In this document: in pieces, positions 30,001 through 35,067 of the stretch
Position numbering within the stretch: position 1 is the first letter of the stretch
How the letters are laid out: the number at the start of each line of letters is the position of its first letter
DNA from: Nanobdellota archaeon
Lineage (GTDB): Archaea > Nanobdellota > Nanobdellia > Parvarchaeales > Parvarchaeaceae
Reading direction: 5' to 3'
Assembly: GCA_021800365.1 (NCBI GenBank)
Contig: JAJYZA010000001.1
Coordinates: 83,377 to 147,376, forward strand
DNA length: 64,000 bases
Program-made: the position numbers and the translations under genes
The notes under the pieces: generated by a model
Seen by the model: only the letters and a program-made list of their open reading frames with translations
The model's database searches: none
Told to the model about the DNA's origin: nothing

Positions 30001-30107
30001 TGATATGATACAAGCGAATTTCCACCGATTATATAATTTAGCCTTATGCCTGCGACAATAAATAAAATCACTATAGATAATGCTAAAATCGCATTGAGTT
30101 TATTCAT
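18057..30107 (-). CDS. Giant 4016-aa secreted surface protein (propellers plus FTESGLP-like modules)
   Basis: One uninterrupted frame encodes 4016 residues. An N-terminal signal anchor (about 5-28) is followed by an Asn/Ser/Thr/Tyr-rich extracellular body with many potential glycosylation sequons and frequent Cys. The first 2550 residues show no domain I can name. From about 2586 to 3830 there are seven to eight modules starting like FQESGLPSGVSWTVTYDG, interspersed with two YVTN/NHL-type beta propellers (about 2820-3105 and 3360-3670; blades such as NPYSIAVSPDGRYVYVTY). There is no C-terminal TM segment. It is the fifth gene of the secretory operon. Adhesin, S-layer-like coat or host-contact filament are the options. 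A single gene of this size is striking in a compact genome. Confidence 0.9.
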   Translation of the reverse strand: MNKLNAILALSIVILFIVAGIRLNYIIGGNSLVSYHAVGTSHAFAKNNIGTGNSSADVLAPSVSSAITSSEAFNPNGFQSNYWFNEKFLPGSVTSSQGGYTCNAPTSYSVTASKQICVGSICFPYWVTVNLNSATYSYNSFYGYFGFPQNNAGQYDGLSGALTCTGEGNSGIGSLHPEYPNLASAWIPYPTSVNDPNYCLPTTSGPISIPGIGVANNPYPNSNSPYYPNFINWSKSDIYQYGSSGYYYAVNSSFSVQGTGGAGPAVPSHSTMIVPAISCGSTFPNNYLSGYPYLGVVTSLAPIPAILSVSGFVPSVGLAAQGGIGFSVYYDFGQAFWPGGNNNPLLLFWLDNIFSTFNYNSPTLNYAQFPSGNPGDTAYINVSGFFNTPLSENYFDAGSNTIVNLYESNLSLSSISNLASQSSWESFLSQPGLTSTHINTYTLPNLQSAYYPTLTTGLTSNVQIQAFFRTAAVFPFCNWTGQTANSPGNVLPFCTFENRSSIDPVSYERYWSSAFQNVLDDQPYAPGYNTQDPLNNFTQGELNSFCFYGENFDTSTGVYTSPSYTRIIPPIAAENYLTAIGECNAFFNNTNCFRTSANFNSLQYNSYMNFQDGIFSQPVCTANGIAPKNVTDAWITSLYLANNAGNFCGDFSGQKNLSAPYAGSTEFLQNLSSSCPVFNSNDSSVPLVVTVKNVGNTNMTRPYLVILFNDTNVSQMFHSSNGNLQTNNYGLYENFLTQMQQETTGIIEIRYNSQLQTDMFVYKNGYPLNPVPIQALFAQSQSYEAGPFNNSLLGFWMYMPNSLQYPNVIRASNTFLVHTSSGSSSMPLIVPNGTATFTVEIPMAVFKTLLAGKVNVSVYFGNALNVSWESPGSSPSAYLSGGMTVDPLVSSGLVSSISPLTPQWPPQGYELKNQADILSHNNEFIDPSSSYTSPPWQYLVSYTANFSKKPFSGISIYSDSLNVFVGAASANQSVLISNISAKVSMQNGTGNYDLSSPAQLNGSTISCFASQENIQDFSVFWSTQAVSAPNLNYAVQNSFTQNNQVTNVIINRWRGLLFSPYADQTTLNYDNGAIYPTAAVSMRLETPVINATSGQYQKEAFVYFGKGTEPAGFANLSSVYNLLSVTPTITPVAISPSAYGFTLIANNMIGNSSIMRIVGVDTLNNFTRLINDTVYLYLYYKGAAYGNCAYPFQTNGSQIVTVNSSNAPCLSNLTATLPSDYVNNSYIVVDSHDGPFYAQMYNTSTLNLGDLSSNGAVMVSSNISNSTEIRIRPPCHTKICPLNTALAYTMDLNVTLQISKGFTLVFGAAPKTTILDNSNIYLYYLNDTPFNCDVVNNIFGIKNNAVASEGAGEYSAPNGSIFCRVSNTFPGIRAVFTSQGIGTAYLGSGDINLGVAVQNFSKGTLYITDNGVPLNSQKVNLTSIPSTNGCNIVNAIVDNGEFNYSNPGFGLSGCKLENLGNYSLSFIEQSNGQAILNGALLRNVSISTPAGGFFVLLPSAIPDNPSAAYALSINTTSALPSSIPVSFSIASPGSSCYDLRLLGQSPYPYAEVPYQVMPSAGQCTYEFILNNINGGNSVNYTLFTGELPSPATYSDSWLNTSSTQYSVFISAKNYSTNLLANCKPSTGPCLDSFSIAGAGVGTLLVNNLSTEQQSTITQTVDGPIVKCFDVSYSASQQVIWPESGFGGVSYNSNKLYQITNPSQAVDSAFCFYNGAPVITDYIFSQGEPLSFNIQNNLISNFSYAQTNSGQITYVPPPKFIGYSGYSTVKVGQALPTTTPLNDPYGLSNSCITNNGYSSGTLGGANTVSVPSSYINSGFYCMLGPQPMYTSESSLNGVDNLYTTQSGETIGLLYRPGVYNISSGGLNSTIYGDCALTSAITSSSIKQGNDYVLSWPQLQVNGTWQNYNPNNAGESNLINRTPQDVAAIFNPSSAGSMIGSCPGNSSIVNYTTCTAVYKQIPPSGGSYDKIESLVSDNNGNLEGGCIINSAYSCEQTNGAINITWTGQKDVTSTSGTATSSMPVYEAQNYPILISSSSFMCSGSVTNTTGHTFTLSCGSGSSAGYCSSSIRSNYLGSGLSADLVASCSDTYNGPIRSQTMTLTFNWNTLSGSQAEPTAPTANFLCGNVSDPIHSNVVSGDTWTPYLDSAHKNLPEVGGCEAGRDIFNQTQPTFSSVTSGSTFYSTYSCPAGYSGTIESCSNPNPQPVGFSGSVSATPACTTVGYSGYSSYTQYKSASGPGVGSLPTGCNAFSQPGYTAPTVANGCIAQHSGVATSSNASYALQYANDSGIGIGLGVLNNTLITNISIPPSGEQTIVKDQYMSGLSMSQYEFNTLNTVLYPTNLLLSNLPSEALFKSSVYPYDMLNMLLLQNPFFKVYGIPGFVNGSILDYAMSFFTGGTSANCPGGVFENNSFDAFALGEGGLCSGQQLPTGYSDGIFLSLGALNQGLHAIQFYSVSETGNTSSPTVNLYDTAGPALNLDSTCSNGNQRVFTSKYAGSGQFELNISSDEECNPINNKLYGYIVNCMFQTPGNTTFTTASSYYLAYNLPTLWNVSYTLLVSPKTYNMVPVPVYTINAPFGKYLSFNPAATFQESGLPSGVSWTVTYDGITKSSVSSSISFILPAGTSHAFTAYPVTYAGCTYTPAPSSGNLFSGGLQEIVYTETYCTTTFAETGLPTGTNWSVDMVYKTGPNKPTVVYTGWSTSGAITIVTPPGNYAFEVSSINIGGCSYGPSPNGGTGLIAGSTEYISYPAICETTFIESGLPLNTAWTATYNGTSENSKGSNKIAFSTEGGGTWPYTIGYPSSNAYVTNFLSNTTSIVNGTNNVETSINVAHSPAWIAVAPNDKQVFVSGRTGISVINTSTNMVTTLTPETGAYPYGGVAISNNGNFLYAATPKGIFVFSIGTTNPITLVSTISLPANSIPAGIALSPNGNSLYVANTSGYGLEVINISSDAVIKTIDLPDANPYSIAVSPDGRYVYVTYSSLTPESQLSIINATSDTYLKTVNLASGSLFAPPSYGVAASPNGKLVYTTLDGDGIAIVNASSYKLINIIGQGNPFGIAVSADGNLLYVTRYNGGSLQILNATSYQSIANLTTGAQASAVALSLPLSSITINGCKYTVIPAAGYLPTGNTLQVNYSVVNCATTFTESSLPPGFKWSVTFDGITGSNSTNSPITLVTQNGTFVASASVDGLTCTAKKTVSTGSYNYNDVAINSWSCITTFTELPIDTGQNFPLGTWWTNYEGTNSTLINYNAISFSTPASPSSQQFSIGYALATSASTDYLPCLYNPSNSSGKIYPGSSLSITYAFSGNCQFTFYESGLPSGAYWDVYLTAVPGIYSMSTGISTHKLTLNTTGYLWGATESGELPRHGIAVSPDGLFTYTINSSSSTLIQAYTATGKVVRTYALPSNPNGVTITPDGKYAYVSAPLTNIITEINLTTESEVVNITFPPLVEFSNGNSYQTRLVATSADTYSDACVYALFDAIVSSSVSYLGLETLCNRAPESQYPINLGTISNTYSVEDLAVSPKLSDQTSQYVSVIGTGNQLSIVNVTAYLSGKSSYITDITLPLGQSGYTTSIAESPTGNKLYVGGSDNFSIIDLSTYQIKTLPLYSVYSLAPSSDGKLLYANGQLLYAINTSSDSVVYTLINNADLSDIAAAAQNNNYVYVTAPLDVAQMTIHLHTNAQAGNFDAPLGTVYTFSVPTTYVNGACAYNPTPNSGKITIGEGSETISYTAGSCYTEFEESGLPGGYNWTVTYDGNTVSSSKAGGNIQIPSPPGDYSATATIDGLSCSAYVSSVQAGSTYTFNNGDWSCTTQFSFSDSGITNNAGTGPGQYTKWYVTYSSANNSAPTVAPPRGSNSITEVTHAGVFSAVAHIENYACDSLPGSNGNSVIAGTTVTFGHWGCNTTITATYSVNGGNQYPFAISGDTWGFEWYGDGQKCVVYSPYTSEVQVDSFYGQSFNCGEVAQSSIISGEDNGPGSYLFSAANDQAGDCTTPSNYVNIYLTAGGTINLPYSCTTTPP
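19090..20020 (-). other. Second YVTN-type beta-propeller region of the giant protein
   Basis: The protein here shows repeats such as HGIAVSPDGLFTYTIN, NGVTITPDGKYAYVSAP and YTTSIAESPTGNKLYVGG, spaced about 40-45 residues apart, as in surface-layer YVTN or NHL propellers. Later blades are more divergent. Propellers of this sort commonly act as protein- or glycan-binding platforms. Confidence 0.7.
20790..21640 (-). other. First YVTN-type beta-propeller region of the giant protein
   Basis: Six to seven blades can be seen, for example PAWIAVAPNDKQVFVSG, AGIALSPNGNSLYVANT, YSIAVSPDGRYVYVTY and FGIAVSADGNLLYVTR, each followed by an INATS-type strand. The regular spacing of about 42 residues and the [ST]PDG-YVT core identify the fold. 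Confidence 0.8.
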
Positions 30108-30120
30108 GTCTTCCCCCGAA

Positions 30121-30146
30121 CGCTATCTGTGCAAGCAGCGATAGCG
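30121..30146 (-). promoter_or_regulatory. Perfect inverted repeat just upstream of the giant gene
   Basis: CGCTATC and GATAGCG form a 7-bp perfect stem around a 12-nt loop in the 71-nt spacer before the 4016-aa gene. A GGGGGAAG stretch follows before the ATG on the minus strand and could act as Shine-Dalgarno. The hairpin could be a processing site, a stabiliser or a translational control element within the operon. There is no T-run after it, so a terminator is less likely. Confidence 0.45.
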
Positions 30147-30178
30147 GCTTACTTGTAAAGCTATGCGTATTTTCCATA

Positions 30179-33100
30179 TTAAGTGCCAACTGCAGACCAG
30201 CTAGTATAGCTGTCAATTTTACTTATTATATTAAGATTCGGGTATAATTGGTTATAAGCTGTACCATAAAGATCGCCAATATTAAATGCAGTGGCCTGCG
30301 AAGAGTACGTCGCATTAAACACCTGTATATTCAATGAAGGTTTTATAGTTATACAGGCAAAGCTACTGTAAAATTTAGTTTGTGAAGCGTTATAAATAAA
30401 TGGTGCGGCTACGCCGTCTTTGATAAGTTCAAGCGAACCGTTTACCAATGTAACGTTTGGAGATGGCTTTTCGGAATAATTATAAGACAGTTCATTTACC
30501 GTTGATCCATTATAAAAGAATATTGGAAAAACCGTCGCTCCAATATCATCATCCGGACTACTGAAATTATACGCTCCGCTTCCATAAAGTATATAAACTG
30601 CTGATGGCGTTGCGGACTTTCCTAGGTCTATCCACATATTTCCTCCCGACTGTAAAGATGGACTCCACCACGGAAGTTGCTCTATTTTACCAGAAGGATA
30701 AACGCCAAACACCTTCACATAATCCGCTGAAAGATAACTGTAATTAAACTCTAAATTTAATGGCAGCTGTAACTGATAATCGTAGCTGAAACTATTTTGA
30801 TTTAACGCGATAAGGTTATAGAATGTATTACTTTCGGTAGAAAGACCGAATGCTGAGATTAAAGTTGGATTTAAATTTTCTACCGGTTGGTCACTGTATG
30901 ATGCCTGTATCGGAGCATAACCTGCTGCGTATTGATGTGCAAAAAGATAGCTTACTATGTCTTTTGAAGGACTGGTACCTGTCGACAGCCCTATTACCCC
31001 TAATTGACGTCCAAATATCGACAAGGTATTAGGACTATCCGATGAGAAGGTAACATTGTTTCCTGACCCAGTAGTAAGCGTTAGCTTATAACCGGAAGAC
31101 TGCGACCAGTAATTGTTTAGCTCAAAATTGACAATTGCTGGGCCAATAGCTGATGACTCTGTAGAAGATGAGAGCACCGTTAGTCCATTTTGATTTGAAT
31201 AATTGTACAGGAGATTTATATTTTGATTTCCATTGAGTTGTGCAACGACAAAATTGCTTCCTAGATTATCTGAAGTGCTTAGCAGCAGATTAAACTCCGG
31301 CGTCGACCCGTCAAGTACTACTCCCCCATCTATAGATATGTTTACGGGTAAGGCAGCCATCCGATTTGAATTGTTAAAAAGCGCAAATGACCAATTTGTA
31401 TAATTTTCTTTAGGAGATATCGCGCCACCTCCAACCATTGCAAGTAGTTTATTGTTAAATTGAGGATTAGAATAAGTAAAATTAGCGCCGTTTATTTCCG
31501 CATAGTCTGGGCAGGCATTGCTGTCAGTAAACCATCTTTTATATGAATACGGCATACTTGACTGTTCGAATGTGTAGCTGCAATAGTATCCACCGGACTC
31601 GGATTGACACTTAGCGCCACTTACACTGCTTGAAGACTCTATATAAGCCGTACACGTATTATTTAAAAATTCTCTTGCGATTATTGGGGCACAGTTCAAT
31701 AACGTTGCACCGGAAGCATTGATCAATGTCTGCGTGAATCCCGGGTATCCATATGCGTAAGGATTATTTTGTATCCCGCACTGTTCAGTTGGGATCAATT
31801 TCAATCCGTTTTGATAGGCGAAATTTAGTGAAATTGGCACGGCAAGGGTCTCTGAAAAATTGCTGGCCCCGCTGGCTATCTGAGAACTCACAGAAAATAC
31901 ATAGTCCGCTGACGCATTATAATCGGCTGGGACATAAGCACTGTATTTACAATTACCTGCTTCTGAAGCGTTAATGGATAGATTTAATACATTTATGTTG
32001 AATGGTATCCCAGAAAGGAAGCTAACTTCAAGAGGCACCTGATACTCAAGTAAGTTTTTGATATTCGAAAGCGCGGTCTGTGAAAGAAGATTTTTACAGA
32101 AAGCCATGTCTGCTGGAGTTTGACTGCAATTATAAATCGTTGTGCCGTAATAATTCTGTTGCTGGACTTTCTGGAGTTGATTTATAAGATAATAGGTGCC
32201 ATACTGCGGCGACCCCATAGCCAATATAAGTGCGCTGTACCAGTCGTATTTCGGCACGCCGGCTACAGAAACTGTCTTTAGATTGACGCCATGTATAGTG
32301 TTCTCAAGATAATTAAATAGGGCGTATTGAGCGAAGCCGGTAATGTTTGCGTTGCCAACCGGAAAACTTTCATTCACGAATGCGACGCCTAACTGCATCA
32401 TCTGACTTATGTAATCCGTGTCGGTTATATAACCTGCCGCACTTATACAGTTTTGTAGATTAAACTGTATTTCATTGTAGGATACGCACACCTGCGGATT
32501 ATAGAGCGGATACAATGATAATGATACACGAAGAGGTTGATAATTTGGGAACAGAAGATTCTCACTGCTTTGTGTCTGAAATTCATTTATCAAATACTTG
32601 TAATAAATGAAATCTGGCTGTAGCGGCACGACGGCATAATTTTCAGGGAATATATAGAAGACTCCATTCGGATAATTCGAGACAGTGAAATTATACCAAG
32701 TCCCCCCGAATTGAAATTTTGAGTTATTCACGAGCGGCTCCTGTGCTTCTGAAGCGGACAAACCGGCTGCGATGTCTTCTGATATCGCGGCATTTAGACT
32801 TCCCGCATTTGGGTTCAGAAGTGGGGTAAGCGTATATGTATGAATGCCACTTGAGGTGCTGTTGTCGTATATAACTGCCATAATTCCTGATGGGAATGTT
32901 ATTACAGAGAACTGTGCGCTTGGGGCGATTTTTATATAATTAAAGAATGACGACCGTAAAACTGAATCACTCAATACCCCAAACAGCATATCTGATTCGG
33001 GCAGAATGGAAAACTGATTTTGCCCTAAACTAAAGGTATCCCCGACGCTACCATTAAACACTAATGTGTTTCTTGTCTTATCATATACGGAGATGATTGC

Positions 33101-33682
33101 AGTACTATAGTTTGGCCTATCGTAATAAATAGTATAATTATCGGATAGATATGGCGCAGAGAAATTTGCGGAGAAGACTCCAGCTAGCTTTGTCTTGGTA
33201 AAATTGATATCCAAAAAGGTTTTTATCCCCATTCCAGTGGCATTTACAGTGGAAAAACTGCTTTGATTAAGTAGTGCCTTAAGCCCGTAAAGTATCTCCT
33301 GATTGTTTGGTAGACAGGTTTCTCCTTGAAGGTTATGCCAATAGTATATTTTGTCTGTAGGTATGAATGGCAGATTAGTCGTGGCATTTATGTAACCACA
33401 AGAAAGCTGCGAATCTCCATTTGGAAAACCAGAGAAATAAGATGAGGGCTGCAACAAAAAGGCATCAAAAAGCTGTGCCTTATCAAACAAGTAGTTCGCC
33501 TGCTGTATAAGATAATCTTTCTGTGCAAGGCTCTGGTAAATACTATTCTGTGCAGTTATTTGTATCTGCGAACTCAAACCTACTGAGTTCATGTAGTTAA
33601 ATCCCTGTGAGACAACAAAGATAGTTGCAACTACCATTCCAATTATTGCGATTATATTTGCTTGTCCTCTGCTGTTAAACAT
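30179..33682 (-). CDS. Large exported protein with pilin-like N-terminus and DUF2341-like region
   Basis: The 1167-aa protein begins with a short basic segment, SRGQ and a hydrophobic helix (residues 8-28), like class III signal or pilin-type N-termini. The rest is Asn/Ser/Tyr-rich and extracellular. Near residues 1010-1090 the pattern of a named quantity, WW, MWIDLGK and YILYGSGAYNF resembles DUF2341, a domain of secreted archaeal proteins often beside lectin folds; a beta-rich tail follows. It starts 1 nt after the upstream stop, so it is tightly coupled in the operon. The function is unknown; structural or adhesive roles are likely. Confidence 0.8.
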   Translation of the reverse strand: MFNSRGQANIIAIIGMVVATIFVVSQGFNYMNSVGLSSQIQITAQNSIYQSLAQKDYLIQQANYLFDKAQLFDAFLLQPSSYFSGFPNGDSQLSCGYINATTNLPFIPTDKIYYWHNLQGETCLPNNQEILYGLKALLNQSSFSTVNATGMGIKTFLDINFTKTKLAGVFSANFSAPYLSDNYTIYYDRPNYSTAIISVYDKTRNTLVFNGSVGDTFSLGQNQFSILPESDMLFGVLSDSVLRSSFFNYIKIAPSAQFSVITFPSGIMAVIYDNSTSSGIHTYTLTPLLNPNAGSLNAAISEDIAAGLSASEAQEPLVNNSKFQFGGTWYNFTVSNYPNGVFYIFPENYAVVPLQPDFIYYKYLINEFQTQSSENLLFPNYQPLRVSLSLYPLYNPQVCVSYNEIQFNLQNCISAAGYITDTDYISQMMQLGVAFVNESFPVGNANITGFAQYALFNYLENTIHGVNLKTVSVAGVPKYDWYSALILAMGSPQYGTYYLINQLQKVQQQNYYGTTIYNCSQTPADMAFCKNLLSQTALSNIKNLLEYQVPLEVSFLSGIPFNINVLNLSINASEAGNCKYSAYVPADYNASADYVFSVSSQIASGASNFSETLAVPISLNFAYQNGLKLIPTEQCGIQNNPYAYGYPGFTQTLINASGATLLNCAPIIAREFLNNTCTAYIESSSSVSGAKCQSESGGYYCSYTFEQSSMPYSYKRWFTDSNACPDYAEINGANFTYSNPQFNNKLLAMVGGGAISPKENYTNWSFALFNNSNRMAALPVNISIDGGVVLDGSTPEFNLLLSTSDNLGSNFVVAQLNGNQNINLLYNYSNQNGLTVLSSSTESSAIGPAIVNFELNNYWSQSSGYKLTLTTGSGNNVTFSSDSPNTLSIFGRQLGVIGLSTGTSPSKDIVSYLFAHQYAAGYAPIQASYSDQPVENLNPTLISAFGLSTESNTFYNLIALNQNSFSYDYQLQLPLNLEFNYSYLSADYVKVFGVYPSGKIEQLPWWSPSLQSGGNMWIDLGKSATPSAVYILYGSGAYNFSSPDDDIGATVFPIFFYNGSTVNELSYNYSEKPSPNVTLVNGSLELIKDGVAAPFIYNASQTKFYSSFACITIKPSLNIQVFNATYSSQATAFNIGDLYGTAYNQLYPNLNIISKIDSYTSWSAVGT

Positions 33683-33683
33683 A

Positions 33684-34277
33684 TTAACTCATCACTCCAT
33701 AAATTGTGTACGGTTTTGACGGATCTTCTGGGTTGTATACCTGTAATTGACATAATGTAGAAGCGCTGATGGATGAGGGAATCTGATTAAGGTACACACT
33801 CATCCCTGCATTATTCAAGGTGATTATGTTCGCGTTCTTTATGCCATTAAAAGTGCTAAAAGAGAACGAAGAGAAATAATTTATAAAATCGGAATATAGA
33901 GAAGAAAAGTTCGTCAATGAGCTAGATAAAACAGAATATCCGAGATTACAGGAAGTGCCACAGTTAGCATACAACTGGGATTCCTGATTCGATTGCGCTG
34001 TCTGATATTGGTCTGGGTAATAAAGCGATATTAAATTGAGCGCCGCTGCTGTATGAACATAATAGCTCCCATACAACGAATTCAAAGCAAAATTACAAGC
34101 TATTGCCGATGGTTCTTGATTTACTGCAGTAATTAGATTCGCTGTAGAAGTCTGTAAGAAGGAAGCGGCTATTATCGCAAGCACTATCGCCGCTATCGGG
34201 GCCAAAACCATATCAACAATTGTGATTTGCCCTCTTCTTGAAAGTCTTAGATTTATCATATTACGATGAAAGTCCAT
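33684..34277 (-). CDS. Pilin-like secreted protein
   Basis: The 197-aa protein has a basic N-terminus ending in SRRGQ followed by a hydrophobic helix (about residues 17-45, ITIVDMVLAPIAAIVLAI), the pattern of type IV pilin-like signals where processing would occur before the helix. The mature region is Ser/Asn/Tyr-rich with several Cys (IACNF, NCGTSCNLG). It overlaps the previous gene by 17 nt. A minor pilin or pseudopilin of the surface operon is the best guess. Confidence 0.75.
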   Translation of the reverse strand: MDFHRNMINLRLSRRGQITIVDMVLAPIAAIVLAIIAASFLQTSTANLITAVNQEPSAIACNFALNSLYGSYYVHTAAALNLISLYYPDQYQTAQSNQESQLYANCGTSCNLGYSVLSSSLTNFSSLYSDFINYFSSFSFSTFNGIKNANIITLNNAGMSVYLNQIPSSISASTLCQLQVYNPEDPSKPYTIYGVMS

Positions 34278-35061
34278 AATTTATTGTTACATATAGCACG
34301 CCACTATCTTGATATAGAGGTTGGCCAACCGAATTAGTAAATTGAATAGTTACTGGGAACTGCTCCGTATAAGAATTTTCACTAAGAAGAGTAGCGATTG
34401 AGGTATATTGTGGTAATATATCGTTATGAGAGTTCGAGCCTACTGCTGCCACTATATTGAGACCAACGCTACCGCCAGTAAGCGTCCCAAGAGCAACGCT
34501 GACGCCGATACTGGCGACCAACGCGGCATATTCTGCATATTGAGCGTATTGCGCTACTTGCGCTTCTACGGCGTAGAATTTATCTCCGTAATTGAGTTGA
34601 TTATAATTTGAAAGAGTCACAGAACCGGCTGCTCCCAAATCAGACGGATTCTGAGTATCTTTGAGAGTGACACTAATCCCGGTAAATGCAGCAAGCTGAG
34701 ACGGCAGTCCAGGAACATCTGTGGTTCCACCAAAGTAAACATACTGTACACAGGATATAAAGCCATTCGCAGAAAATTTGCTTGCATCAATCACCCCCGG
34801 TTCGGTGTCGGAGACAGAATAGAGTGGTCCACCCTCTATTGCGCTATTATTGTTGTAGTAATTCATATTTAGGCGATAGGCAAAGCAGTTCGGAGAAGTT
34901 ATCAGTCTTGTACCTAGTGCAGTTGCAACTGATTTTGCATTTGCAAAGACAGCTACGCTATCTATATTTGATACGTTATATGACAGCACTATGAGCAATA
35001 GCGCGAATGAAACAATCAATATCCCGCCATTGATAAAAGCCATCAGTTGAGTTAGCGCCAT
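34261..35061 (-). CDS. Membrane-anchored exported protein of the surface operon
   Basis: The 266-aa protein has an N-terminal helix (about residues 5-30, FINGGILIVSFALLLIVLSY) with few charges before it, an extracellular Asn/Ser/Gly region, and a second hydrophobic stretch near residues 175-210 (ASIGVSVALGTLTGGSVGL). No family is recognised. It follows the 820-aa gene by 6 nt and overlaps the next by 17 nt. Confidence 0.72.
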   Translation of the reverse strand: MALTQLMAFINGGILIVSFALLLIVLSYNVSNIDSVAVFANAKSVATALGTRLITSPNCFAYRLNMNYYNNNSAIEGGPLYSVSDTEPGVIDASKFSANGFISCVQYVYFGGTTDVPGLPSQLAAFTGISVTLKDTQNPSDLGAAGSVTLSNYNQLNYGDKFYAVEAQVAQYAQYAEYAALVASIGVSVALGTLTGGSVGLNIVAAVGSNSHNDILPQYTSIATLLSENSYTEQFPVTIQFTNSVGQPLYQDSGVLYVTINYGLSS

Positions 35062-35067
35062 TTTATT

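Noticed and set aside
18057-30107. Possible misassembly or gene fusion producing the giant ORF
   Set aside because: The composition is uniform, the frame has no break, and domain order is sensible; long reads could still test it.
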